DNA of 34,740 nucleotides, taken from the NCBI RefSeq assembly GCF_001531445.1, contig NZ_LQYA01000053.1, positions 101,847 to 136,586 of the forward strand, given 5' to 3'. Below are positions 1 through 8,419 of this stretch, in pieces. Position numbers and translations under genes: made by a program. Origin of the DNA: Sporosarcina koreensis. GTDB taxonomy: Bacteria > Bacillota > Bacilli > Bacillales_A > Planococcaceae. Each line of letters opens with the position of its first letter. The stretch's first letter is position 1. The notes beneath the pieces are model-generated. The model had not been told where the DNA came from. It saw only the letters and a list, made by a program, of their open reading frames with translations, and searched no databases.

Positions 1-833
1 AATTCCTTTTCAAAATGCAAGACGGGAACTTGATTGAAACCGTTCTAATGAAATTTCCATACGGCTTCTCGGTATGTGTTACGACACAAGTCGGGTGCAA
101 TATCGGCTGCAGTTTCTGCGCGAGTGGTTTATTGCGTAAAAACCGGGATTTGGATGCCGGGGAAATCGTCGGACAAATTATGAAAGTGCAACAGCATCTT
201 GACGAGGTAGGCAATGGGGAACGTGTCAGCCACATCGTCGTTATGGGAATCGGTGAACCGTTCGACAACTATGTGAACTTGATGAACTTCTTACGTGTCA
301 TCAATGACCAAAAAGGGTTATCGATCGGTGCTCGACACATCACTGTTTCAACGAGCGGTTTGACACCTAAGATCCGTGAGTTCGCAGAAGAAAATATTCA
401 AATCAATTTGGCTGTTTCTCTTCATGCACCAAACAATGATCTACGGACGAGTATTATGAAAATCAACAAAGCATACCCGATCGAAAAGCTGATGGACGCA
501 ATCGATTATTATTTGGAAACGACAAACCGTCGGATCACGTTCGAATACATCCTATTGGATGACGTAAACGATCACGTAACAGAAGCTGAGCAATTGGCAA
601 AACTTCTTTATAATAAACGTCATTTGTCGTACGTCAACCTCATCCCATACAACCCGGTCGATGAGCACGGACAATACCAACGAAGCAAATCTGAAGCGAT
701 CAAATCATTCCACGATACGTTGAAAAAACGCGGGATCAACTGCGGCGTCCGCTGGGAACAAGGCTCGGACATCGACGCAGCTTGCGGACAATTGCGAAGC
801 AAGCAAATCAAGAAAGAAAAAGTGGCGAAATAA
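1..833 (+). CDS. rlmN: RlmN-type 23S rRNA/tRNA adenine-C2 methyltransferase, 5' end outside the window
   Basis: Radical-SAM enzyme that methylates C2 of A2503 in 23S rRNA (and A37 of some tRNAs) in the cytoplasm. The reading frame is already open at base 1, so about 80-90 N-terminal residues are missing. The first ATG at 15 is internal. Counting from it, the CxxxCxxC 4Fe-4S motif is C28/C32/C35 ([10 protein letters not shown]), the family's conserved Cys lies just before it (C21), and the C-terminal catalytic Cys is C257 in DAACGQLRS. The iron-sulfur motif is followed by [12 protein letters not shown], and further on come [10 protein letters not shown] and LIPYNP. As I recall, these resemble the streptococcal RlmN branch more than the usual Bacillus form (CASTLGGLKRNLE, EFGLFGGVND), so this may be a second rlmN in the genome. 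A perfect terminator follows. The RlmN/Cfr-family call is secure; the branch assignment is from memory. Confidence 0.93.
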   Translation, partial: FLFKMQDGNLIETVLMKFPYGFSVCVTTQVGCNIGCSFCASGLLRKNRDLDAGEIVGQIMKVQQHLDEVGNGERVSHIVVMGIGEPFDNYVNLMNFLRVINDQKGLSIGARHITVSTSGLTPKIREFAEENIQINLAVSLHAPNNDLRTSIMKINKAYPIEKLMDAIDYYLETTNRRITFEYILLDDVNDHVTEAEQLAKLLYNKRHLSYVNLIPYNPVDEHGQYQRSKSEAIKSFHDTLKKRGINCGVRWEQGSDIDAACGQLRSKQIKKEKVAK

Positions 834-838
834 ATACA

Positions 839-872
839 AAAAACGCATGCCGTTGTGATGGCATGCGTTTTT
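839..872 (+). terminator. Intrinsic terminator, probably bidirectional
   Basis: A perfect 13-bp stem (839-851 with 860-872, core AACGCATGCC/GGCATGCGTT) has an 8-nt loop and ends in a T run. A matching A run on the left gives a T run on the minus strand. It ends rlmN and could also stop leftward transcription from the tpl gene. Confidence 0.9.
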
Positions 873-940
873 ATTTGCATAAAGGCTCTCTTATTGTGCC
901 AAGGGCTCCATTATTCCAACAACAGCCCGCATTCACCAGC

Positions 941-2428
<1,488 letters not shown>

Positions 2429-2448
2429 TTAATTTACAAAAGATCGCG

Positions 2449-2485
2449 AAAAAAGACCGCCCTTCATATATATGTGGCGGCCTTT
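2449..2485 (-). terminator. Intrinsic terminator of the 2495-2866 membrane-protein gene
   Basis: Stem 2452-2461 with 2476-2485 around a TA-rich loop, followed on the minus strand by TTTTTT. The single non-Watson-Crick position is G-U in the minus-strand RNA but A-C in the plus-strand RNA, which supports minus-strand use. Confidence 0.8.
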
Positions 2486-2494
2486 CAATAAATC

Positions 2495-2866
2495 CTATTC
2501 TTTTAATTTTTTGATTCCAATAACGATGAACTGGACAATGACGCTGAGCCCGAATCCGAACGTTGTTATGATGAATAACGAAAGGACTCCGATCAAGTCG
2601 CCAAACCCGTTTGCATCCATGAGGAAGCTGCGAAAAAACTCGGCAAAGCCTAAAACGAGGGCTGCCATGAAAATCCGAAAGGCAATCTTCATTTTATAAA
2701 AAAGCAATGAAGACGCCAGAATGCCGACAGTCAGACTGAATACTCCGAACGTCAAGTAATTCTTAAACACTAATTCCGTCCCTAAAATAGTCCGAATCCC
2801 TAAGATGAGCAGTACAAAGGAAGTCAGCCCGGTGAAAAAACCTATTTTCCATAATTTTTTATCCAA
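2495..2866 (-). CDS. Small integral membrane protein of unknown function
   Basis: I do not recognise this family. The product is about 123 aa and almost wholly hydrophobic, with four likely transmembrane segments: near residues 7-25, 33-52, 58-75 (which carries the charged patch FYKMKIAFR just before it) and 90-115. It ends with the basic tail IGIKKLKE. The start is uncertain. An ATG at 2896 would add ten polar residues but has no Shine-Dalgarno sequence. The TTG at 2866 is preceded by AAGCGGGTG at 7 nt and gives a typical membrane-protein N terminus (MDKKLWKIGFF), so I prefer it. It is monocistronic, with a terminator immediately downstream and the 3033-3353 gene's terminator upstream. Confidence 0.7.
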   Translation of the reverse strand: MDKKLWKIGFFTGLTSFVLLILGIRTILGTELVFKNYLTFGVFSLTVGILASSLLFYKMKIAFRIFMAALVLGFAEFFRSFLMDANGFGDLIGVLSLFIITTFGFGLSVIVQFIVIGIKKLKE

Positions 2867-2941
2867 GGAAGTGCACCCGCTTTCAGTACATATCATAACG
2901 GAAAAAGTGGGGGAAGTGTAGGGGGATGCTACGAAACAAAT

Positions 2942-2988
2942 AAAAACGGCCGTTCCTCTTGGGATAACTCCCTAAAAAGGAACGGCCG
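2942..2988 (-). terminator. Intrinsic terminator of the stress-protein gene
   Basis: An 11-bp perfect stem, CGGCCGTTCCT (2947-2957) with AGGAACGGCCG (2978-2988), followed on the minus strand by TTTTTA. The loop contains a smaller GGGA/TCCC pairing. Confidence 0.85.
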
Positions 2989-3032
2989 CCGATACCGTAT
3001 GCTTCATTTATCAGCATTGTTTTATATTCTTG

Positions 3033-3353
3033 TTATTTTTTCGCAATCAACACAAGTTTTCCATGATCAAGCTCTCGTTCCGCATCGGCGGCATCCTCTG
3101 CTGTCAATCCAGCTGCCTCCATTTTGCTGCGGAGCTCGTCTCCACGGGACGTAAACATGTTTTTCATGCTGTCAAGGAACCCCTGCTCCTTCATGCCGAC
3201 GGATTCCGTATCAAGTGCATCCGTAATATTTCCAGCCCTTTTTTTGTCGTGGGCGAATATATAAATGTCGTCATGTGCATATCCTTGTGTCGTCAATTCC
3301 TCGATTTCCTTTTTTGCTTGCACTGCATTCTCAACAACTTTTTTCAAGACCAT
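3033..3353 (-). CDS. General stress protein 17M / YflT-like domain protein
   Basis: A cytoplasmic protein of about 106 aa resembling the general stress protein 17M (YflT) family; its biochemical role is unknown. It has the typical opening, a short strand then an alpha helix rich in Val/Ala/Lys (NAVQAKKEIEELTTQGY), followed by HDDIYIFAHDKKRAGNITD, an acidic middle, and a C terminus ending LVLIAKK. The ATG at 3353 was chosen because GGGAGGT precedes it by 9 nt; the longer frame from 3371 runs through that site. A strong sigma-B-type promoter lies 36-60 bp upstream, which fits control by the general stress regulon. A terminator follows. The family call is from the pattern of motifs, not a search. 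Confidence 0.8.
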   Translation of the reverse strand: MVLKKVVENAVQAKKEIEELTTQGYAHDDIYIFAHDKKRAGNITDALDTESVGMKEQGFLDSMKNMFTSRGDELRSKMEAAGLTAEDAADAERELDHGKLVLIAKK

Positions 3354-3388
3354 AGTAAAACTACCTCCCAATTGTATTTGTACTATCT

Positions 3389-3413
3389 ATACCTCGAATA
3401 GGACAAATTAAAC
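3389..3413 (-). promoter_or_regulatory. Sigma-B-type promoter of the general stress gene
   Basis: Read on the minus strand, GTTTAA (3413-3408), 13 nt, AGGTAT (3394-3389). The Bacillus sigma-B consensus is GTTTAA-N12-14-GGGTAT, so the -35 is perfect and the -10 has one mismatch. The distance to the start codon at 3353 is suitable. Confidence 0.75.
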
Positions 3414-3424
3414 AAAGGGAATTA

Positions 3425-3724
3425 TCAAAAAGCGAAGGGATCTCCTTTGAGGCGTTTGTAGGAGTTGATGAATTCATTGGGATTATCACTCACTCCGAAT
3501 GTGAAAACGCCACGGTTCGTATGAAGGTAAAAAAGCCCTGTGCCATTTGAGAAAGGGCGATACGAAACATCGTGAACATGTTCCAAGGAAAAAGTATGGT
3601 CCGACGAGGTAATCGCTTCCTCGTATAATAATAGGGTACGTGTCGTTTGACGATGTTCCTGTTTAAACCAATCGATTGACCGCTCGACTGTGAAATAATT
3701 TAAAGAAGAGATGTTTTCTTTCAA
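3425..3724 (-). CDS. Conserved small cytoplasmic protein, function unknown
   Basis: A soluble protein of 99 aa that I do not recognise. It starts at TTG 3724, with AGGAGG 7 nt upstream, an excellent ribosome binding site. The C-terminal two thirds reads as alternating beta strands (TFSLEHVHDVSYRP, GLFYLHTNRGVFTFGV) followed by a short helix (EFINSYKRL), an arrangement reminiscent of a small PH-like fold. That is only a guess from the pattern. It contains no signal peptide or membrane segment. It lies between the stress gene and the sco gene, in the same direction, with gaps of about 70 bases on both sides and no obvious terminator. Confidence 0.75.
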   Translation of the reverse strand: MKENISSLNYFTVERSIDWFKQEHRQTTRTLLLYEEAITSSDHTFSLEHVHDVSYRPFSNGTGLFYLHTNRGVFTFGVSDNPNEFINSYKRLKGDPFAF

Positions 3725-3797
3725 GCGGATTCCTCCTGGAAATTGTCTATTGCATCTATGTTATCAGCTTTATGCTTCAGCGCCAATTAATCCGCAA

Positions 3798-4367
3798 TTA
3801 TTTCACAAGCCGCTCAACTTTATCGAGGATTTGGTCTTTAAATGATTCTTCGATGTAACTGAATTCATCCACAATATGGCCTTGTTGACTAATGACATAA
3901 AAATTCGTTCCGTGGATGACTTGCCCGGATTCACCCGACATTTGCACAATCGTCTGGAACTGATTCAATGCCAATTTTTCAATTGCCTCCTGCGAATAAC
4001 CCGTCAGTAAATGCCAATTCGACTCATCATCAGAGAACTGTCCGAGATAATCCTTCAAAACTTGCGGCGTGTCTGAATCGGGATCGACTGTGAATGTCAC
4101 GAATTCCACTTCAAGTCCTTGTTCTTTGGCAGCTGTTTGTAAATCGGCCATTTTATGCGACATCGGCGTACAGACCGAGTTGCAATTTGTAAAAACAAAA
4201 TTCGCGATCCATACTTTTCCTAAAAGCTGATCGGTGCCGAACGGCTCTCCGTTTTGATCGGTGAATGAGAAGGAGGCGACTTGTCTGCCTGCTTGTTTCG
4301 GTTCGCCGCAAGCGAACAAGAGAGATATGGTAATGACAAGCAAGAATTGCAATTTGAGAGTTTTCAT
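3798..4367 (-). CDS. sco: Sco1/SenC/PrrC-family copper chaperone lipoprotein (BsSco/YpmQ-like)
   Basis: A membrane-anchored thioredoxin-fold protein that delivers copper to the CuA site of cytochrome c oxidase or keeps its cysteines reduced. The signal peptide ends in the lipobox LLFAC20. The copper ligands are the CxxxC pair C62/C66 (CNSVC) and H152 (VIHGTNF), and the DPDSDTP loop typical of Sco is present. At 189 aa it is of normal family length. The ATG at 4367 overlaps the TGA of the kinase gene by 4 bases (ATGA), with GATGGGGATGG upstream, so its translation is likely coupled to the kinase. It is the last gene of the regulator-kinase-sco operon, which suggests that the two-component system responds to copper, redox state or respiration. 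That link is inferred from context. Confidence 0.92.
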   Translation of the reverse strand: MKTLKLQFLLVITISLLFACGEPKQAGRQVASFSFTDQNGEPFGTDQLLGKVWIANFVFTNCNSVCTPMSHKMADLQTAAKEQGLEVEFVTFTVDPDSDTPQVLKDYLGQFSDDESNWHLLTGYSQEAIEKLALNQFQTIVQMSGESGQVIHGTNFYVISQQGHIVDEFSYIEESFKDQILDKVERLVK

Positions 4368-5776
4368 TGTCCATCCCCATCTTTCATCTTATTTACAAAA
4401 CAGACAGTCACGGTAGTTCCTATCGCGGCATCGCTCTCAATTGAAAAGGTGCCTCCATGCAGGCGGATGATCTCTTTCACAATCGAGAGACCGAGTCCCG
4501 ACCCTCCAGTCGTCCGGTTCCTTGCCTTATCAGTGCGGAAGAATCGTTCCCCGATTCTGTCGATATCAACTTCGGGTATGACAATCCCTTCATTCGTCAC
4601 TTTGAACTCGACAGTCTCTCCGGCGGAATTCAACTGAATCGATAAGCGCCCGTCATCGATAGAATATTTGACGGCATTGTCAATAATGTTATAGAACACC
4701 TGTTGAATCCGCTTAGGATCGCCGGTCAAAATGAGATCTTCTTCGATATCGAGCTGCAACTCCAATCCTTTTTCAGAAATCAGGATGTTGAATAAATCAA
4801 GTGTGTCCAATATGATTTGCGCGATGACGATCGGCTCTTCGACGAGTACATATAAATCCTCCTGCAAGTGATTCAGCTCGATGAGATCATTGATCAGTTT
4901 ATTCAATCGTACGGTTTCTTTTTCGATTGTCGTCAAGTAGCTTTCCGCTTCTTCGGGTGATGAATAGATCTTCCCCTTTAAGACATGAGTATACCCGCCG
5001 ATATACGTCAATGGCGTCCGCAGTTCATGGACAAGATTGGAGGTGAATTCTTTTTTCCGCTTTTCCTGCTCCTCCAATGAAAGGCTCATCATGTTGAATG
5101 CATTCGCCAATTGGCCAATCTCATCTTCGCGTTCGGTTTCAATCCTGCTGCTGTAATTTCCTTTTGATACTTCTGCCGAGAGTCGCTGAAGCTCCTGCAA
5201 TGGCCTGAAAAGTGATTGCCATGCCCGATTGAGGACAAGAAACAGAATGAAAAAAAACAAAGTGCCGACAGCAATTAGAATGGGAATACTTTCCCGGAAT
5301 ACATCTTGGATCGCTGCGAGCGGTACATAAATATATATGAATCCAATAAGACCTGTTTCACCCTTTATCGGGAAAATGGCTCCTAGTATTTCCCGGTCAA
5401 GCTCTTCGACATATCCTTTCTTCATAATATAGGCGCCTTTGTTTAGACTTTCGCGATCGGCATTGCCGACAAGATTTTCATAATTAAGCTTATAGGGAAA
5501 GTATGAAGTCAAGTCTTCCAACTGGTCTACAACAATTATCTCGTATTCGGAGACGATGTTGTACCATTGAATCTTCTCAATGATTTCATCGCTCAGCTCA
5601 CCATAATGGTAATGGGATGCAGTCCGCTTTCCTTGATAGACGATGGATTCCTCAATGCTTGAGAGATATAGTTTGGAATAGAGGAAGTGAATGAAGAAAA
5701 ATGAAAAAAGAATCGTGAAAGCAAGACTCGATAGTAAGACAACTAATATTTTTTTGCTCAATGTGAGCTTTTTCAT
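4364..5776 (-). CDS. Membrane-bound sensor histidine kinase (HAMP-HisKA-HATPase)
   Basis: Sensor kinase of the adjacent regulator, about 470 aa. TM1 is near residues 10-34 and an extracytoplasmic region near 35-160 includes the His-containing ASHYHYGEL. TM2 is near 165-184, followed by a HAMP linker (RPLQELQRL...). The HisKA box is LVHELRTPLTYIGGY with the phospho-acceptor His at about residue 250, then N box NIIDNAVKY and G2 box GGSGLGLSIVKEI. The G1 box reads TNEGIVI, with Asn where most kinases have Asp, a variant that I recall from other Bacillus kinases. The second ATG (5776) is preferred because GAGG lies 7 nt upstream; it overlaps the regulator's stop by one base (TGATG). The gene overlaps sco by 4 bases. 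The signal is unknown. Confidence 0.93.
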   Translation of the reverse strand: MKKLTLSKKILVVLLSSLAFTILFSFFFIHFLYSKLYLSSIEESIVYQGKRTASHYHYGELSDEIIEKIQWYNIVSEYEIIVVDQLEDLTSYFPYKLNYENLVGNADRESLNKGAYIMKKGYVEELDREILGAIFPIKGETGLIGFIYIYVPLAAIQDVFRESIPILIAVGTLFFFILFLVLNRAWQSLFRPLQELQRLSAEVSKGNYSSRIETEREDEIGQLANAFNMMSLSLEEQEKRKKEFTSNLVHELRTPLTYIGGYTHVLKGKIYSSPEEAESYLTTIEKETVRLNKLINDLIELNHLQEDLYVLVEEPIVIAQIILDTLDLFNILISEKGLELQLDIEEDLILTGDPKRIQQVFYNIIDNAVKYSIDDGRLSIQLNSAGETVEFKVTNEGIVIPEVDIDRIGERFFRTDKARNRTTGGSGLGLSIVKEIIRLHGGTFSIESDAAIGTTVTVCFVNKMKDGDGQ

Positions 5777-6453
5777 CATTTCACCTCAAGCTTGTATCCG
5801 ATGCCCCATACTGTTTCAATCATGCTTCCGGCTTCTCCCAATTTCAATCGCAATGTTTTAATATGCGTATCGATCGTCCGGTCGGTGCTTTTATGATCAT
5901 CGCCCCATACAAGGTTCAGTATCTGCTCCCGTGTATATACCCGGCCCGGTTTTCTCGCGAGTGTCTCAAGGATGCCGAACTCCTTCACCGTCAATGAAAC
6001 GGTATTGTTATCTAACGTAACTTTATGCGCGAGATGATCGATGACTAACGGGCCGACTGTAAACGACTGTGACAAATACCGATGTTGATACGATCTTCTA
6101 AGAACAGATTCCACCCTTGCAATCAGTTCCCCCGGCATGAACGGTTTGACCATATAATCATCGCCGCCAATTTTTAGGCCTTCAACCTTGTCCCATTCTT
6201 CTCCTCTGGCAGATAAAAAGATAATCGGAATGTTGGTCGTACGCTTCAATTCTTTAGCAAATTCAAATCCATTCATATAAGGCATCATGACATCGACAAT
6301 GCATAAATGGGGCTGTAGTTTATACACTTTGGCCAACGCGTCCATGCCATCCGTGGCCTCTTCGACAATATAGCCGTCCTTGGCAAGAAAAGTGCGCACC
6401 AAATTTCTCATTTGTGGTTCATCATCTATTATTAAAATCGTATATGGCTTCAT
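5776..6453 (-). CDS. OmpR/PhoB-family response regulator
   Basis: A DNA-binding regulator of 225 aa. The receiver domain (1-120) has the acidic pocket D10/D11, phospho-acceptor D54 (CIVDVMMP), the switch Ser in IIFLSARGEE and K in YMVKPF. The winged-helix effector (about 130-225) contains the typical LTVKEFGILETLARKPGRVYTREQ region (quoted as separate motifs LTVKEF and RVYTREQ) and the end VWGIGYKLEVK. The start at ATG 6453 is supported by GAGG 9 nt upstream; the TTG just before it is less likely. It is the first gene of the operon regulator-kinase-sco. It is divergent from the His-rich lipoprotein gene at 6612, whose promoter lies in the shared 158-bp intergenic region and is a natural target. 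Confidence 0.94.
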   Translation of the reverse strand: MKPYTILIIDDEPQMRNLVRTFLAKDGYIVEEATDGMDALAKVYKLQPHLCIVDVMMPYMNGFEFAKELKRTTNIPIIFLSARGEEWDKVEGLKIGGDDYMVKPFMPGELIARVESVLRRSYQHRYLSQSFTVGPLVIDHLAHKVTLDNNTVSLTVKEFGILETLARKPGRVYTREQILNLVWGDDHKSTDRTIDTHIKTLRLKLGEAGSMIETVWGIGYKLEVK

Positions 6454-6465
6454 CAAAATAACCTC

Positions 6466-6511
6466 ATTTCACAGAGATAATCAATACTAATATACTCGGT
6501 AGTTGTGAAAT
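6466..6511. promoter_or_regulatory. Inverted repeat in the divergent regulator/lipoprotein intergenic region
   Basis: ATTTCACA (6466-6473) and its exact reverse complement TGTGAAAT (6504-6511) flank 30 AT-rich bases between the regulator gene and the YtkA-like gene. It might be an operator for the adjacent response regulator. OmpR-type regulators usually bind direct repeats, so this is a weak proposal based on position only. Confidence 0.3.
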
Positions 6512-6611
6512 ACTTATGAAAAGGTACACTTCATAGTTACTTCGCATTTCCTTGATAATATCATAACTGAATAAACATGCTCGTCAATAAGAAATAGTGG
6601 AGGGGATCTGC

Positions 6612-7364
6612 ATGAATAAAAGTTTCAAAATGCTAGGCGTAATGATCGGATTAGTTCTTTTAGCTGCTTGCGGTAAAGAGACGGATGACGGATCAGCAGT
6701 GGAAGTACTGCCTTTGGAAGTTGAATTGACAGTGACCGAAAAGGCGGATGTCGGTGACACCGTAAAGATGGAAGCCCTTGTCACATACGGAGATGAAAAG
6801 GTGAGTGATGCCGATAAAGTCGTCTACGAGGTGTGGGAAGAAGGAAAAAAAGATGATTCTGTCATGATTGACTCCGTCAATGAAAAGGATGGTACCTATA
6901 CAGCGGAAACATCATTTGAACACGATGGCCTGTTCCATGTTCAAGTGCATGTAGATGCGAAAGATCTGCATACGATGCCTGTGAAGCAAGTGACAATCGG
7001 GGAAGGTGCACATGCTGAAAGCGAACATGCGGAAGGAGAGGAACATGGCCATGAACATGGTCATGCGGACGGGTTTGCACTTCATTTCGTGAAACCAGAA
7101 AATGCAACGACGGGTGAAGACACGGAATTGATGACCCATTTGCAAATCGATGGACAGCCGCTTGTAAAAGGAAATGTACGTTATGAAGTTTCAAGCGATG
7201 TCCTTGGGAAAAAGCACCTTTGGATTGACGCAGATGAAACCGAACAAGGCGAATATACTGCGGTCTACACCTTCGAAGAAAAAGGTTCATACACTGTGAA
7301 CATTCACGTGAAAAATAGTGAAGGCTTGCATGAGCATGAGGAATTTTCATTTGAAGTGAAATAA
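6612..7364 (+). CDS. His-rich lipoprotein with two YtkA/FixH-like domains
   Basis: A secreted, membrane-anchored protein of 250 aa. The lipobox is LLAAC20. Two similar Ig-like beta domains follow, near residues 35-130 and 155-250, each with a pattern such as DGTYTAETSFEHDGLFHVQVHV and GEYTAVYTFEEKGSYTVNIHV (the YtkA-like type). The linker is His-rich (HAESEHAEGEEHGHEHGHAD, residues 134-153), a likely Cu/Zn/Ni binding stretch. The start is ATG 6612 with GGAGGGGATC just upstream. It is divergent from the regulator-kinase-sco operon. YtkA/FixH-type proteins are often annotated near cytochrome oxidase or copper genes, so a role in metal handling outside the membrane is a reasonable inference. The exact function is unknown. 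Confidence 0.85.
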   Translation: MNKSFKMLGVMIGLVLLAACGKETDDGSAVEVLPLEVELTVTEKADVGDTVKMEALVTYGDEKVSDADKVVYEVWEEGKKDDSVMIDSVNEKDGTYTAETSFEHDGLFHVQVHVDAKDLHTMPVKQVTIGEGAHAESEHAEGEEHGHEHGHADGFALHFVKPENATTGEDTELMTHLQIDGQPLVKGNVRYEVSSDVLGKKHLWIDADETEQGEYTAVYTFEEKGSYTVNIHVKNSEGLHEHEEFSFEVK

Positions 7365-7509
7365 GAAATTCGTTTCTAGCCGAAAATAATGATTATGGCT
7401 GTATCGTGAATTGCGGTGGGGAAGTTGCGAAGTTTACAATCGTTACATCTGGAATTATAGGCATAGAATCGATATGATAGAGGAAGATTCAGAAGAGGAG
7501 CGATGCAGT

Positions 7510-7842
7510 ATGAATAAACTACCAGAAAAAACTTGCTCGGTTGAACGGCTCGTTACAATCCCTGCAGATGTCGAAAAAGTATTGAAGGGTGAAAAAACAG
7601 CGACGAGAAGAAATGGTGTCTACGCGTATCCTGATGAAATCATGGTATTGGACGGAAATGAGTTTAAAGTTGATAAGCTCTACAAGCAAACACTTGGTGA
7701 AATGACGGATGAGCATGCGAAACAAGAAGGATTTGCAAATCTGGAAGAATATAAACAATCAATCCTTGCCTTGCATCCGAACATGCCGTGGCTTCCAACA
7801 ATGAGCGTGTGGGTTCACGAATTCAGCCCTGTAGCAAAGTAA
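7510..7842 (+). CDS. ASCH-domain protein
   Basis: A small cytoplasmic protein of 110 aa with the ASCH fold, a relative of the PUA RNA-binding fold. The diagnostic part is VLKGEKTATRRNGVYAYPDE, matching the ASCH pattern in which a Gly-x-Lys-Thr-x-T-R-R segment lies in the putative ligand cleft. It ends with a beta strand (TMSVWVHEF). Some ASCH proteins (for example E. coli YqfB) are N4-acetylcytidine amidohydrolases; others are thought to bind RNA, so substrate and role stay open. The start is ATG 7510 with GAGGAG 9 nt upstream; the long upstream extension of the frame has no ribosome site. The next gene begins only 6 bases later, so the two are probably one operon. Confidence 0.82.
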   Translation: MNKLPEKTCSVERLVTIPADVEKVLKGEKTATRRNGVYAYPDEIMVLDGNEFKVDKLYKQTLGEMTDEHAKQEGFANLEEYKQSILALHPNMPWLPTMSVWVHEFSPVAK

Positions 7843-7848
7843 AATGTC

Positions 7849-8286
7849 ATGAAGTACATGTATGGGACAATTGTATTTGTCCACGTCGTTTCCGCAGTAC
7901 TTGCAATCGGCCCGTTATTCCTATTGTTGCCGACGATCAAAAGGCTGCGGAACGTCGATCTTCCAACTGAAAATGCTTACTTGGCGATCATCAAGGTCAT
8001 AATAAGGCTTGTTATGCACGCCGGGCATATGCTTGTCCTATCTGGCGCATTGCTGTTACTTACCGGTCCGTGGCCTTGGAATACCTCTTGGGTGATTGCG
8101 ACCCTTGGCATCATGCTTTTATCTGGCTTTTTCTTATCAAGCGGGTTTACAAAGGTCCTCAAAAAGTATTATAAGCATAGCAGTAAAGGGGAGATTTTGA
8201 CCGTCCTGACGAGGACAACTTGGATTTATATCGGATTGATGCTCATCATGCTTTGGCTTATGGTGCAGAAACCGATGCTTTGGTGA
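7849..8286 (+). CDS. Four-helix integral membrane protein, DUF2269-like
   Basis: A membrane protein of 145 aa with four likely transmembrane helices (about 4-28, 45-72, 78-98, 122-141). The opening YGTIVFVHVVSAVLAIGP, with a His in helix 1 next to a GP, and the second pair of His residues in VMHAGHMLVLSG resemble the DUF2269 type, whose function is unknown. His residues inside membrane helices could bind haem, but this is speculative. It starts 6 bases after the ASCH gene. No clear Shine-Dalgarno sequence precedes ATG 7849 or the ATG at 7858, so translation may depend on coupling with the gene before it. A strong terminator follows. Confidence 0.75.
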   Translation: MKYMYGTIVFVHVVSAVLAIGPLFLLLPTIKRLRNVDLPTENAYLAIIKVIIRLVMHAGHMLVLSGALLLLTGPWPWNTSWVIATLGIMLLSGFFLSSGFTKVLKKYYKHSSKGEILTVLTRTTWIYIGLMLIMLWLMVQKPMLW

Positions 8287-8310
8287 TTGAATAATGGACT
8301 ACATAAAATG

Positions 8311-8345
8311 AGGATGTGCAGAGGATGAATGCATATCCTTTTTTA
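8311..8345 (+). terminator. Intrinsic terminator after the ASCH/membrane-protein pair
   Basis: AGGATGTGCA (8311-8320) pairs with TGCATATCCT (8330-8339) through ten pairs, one of them G-U, and is followed by TTTTTT. Confidence 0.87.
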
Positions 8346-8363
8346 ATTCTATTGAAAAAGATA

Positions 8364-8392
8364 GTGACAATTCAATCATTACAGTATATAAT
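8364..8392 (+). promoter_or_regulatory. Sigma-A promoter of the GNAT gene
   Basis: GTGACA (8364-8369), 17 nt, TATAAT (8387-8392): five of six consensus bases in the -35 and a perfect -10, 27 bases before the start codon at 8420. Confidence 0.8.
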
Positions 8393-8419
8393 GCTCTGAA
8401 ACGAAATGGGGCGATTTGG

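Noticed and set aside
1..833. A Cfr antibiotic-resistance methyltransferase
   Set aside because: The visible motifs match RlmN; no Cfr-specific stretch was recognised.
3798..4367. Sco-type protein as ResA or another CxxC thioredoxin
   Set aside because: The cysteines are CxxxC and a conserved downstream His is present, which is the Sco copper site and not a thioredoxin CxxC.
7434..7462. TTTACA-N17-TATAGG as a promoter for the ASCH gene
   Set aside because: The -10 lacks the conserved final T, so it is too weak to call.
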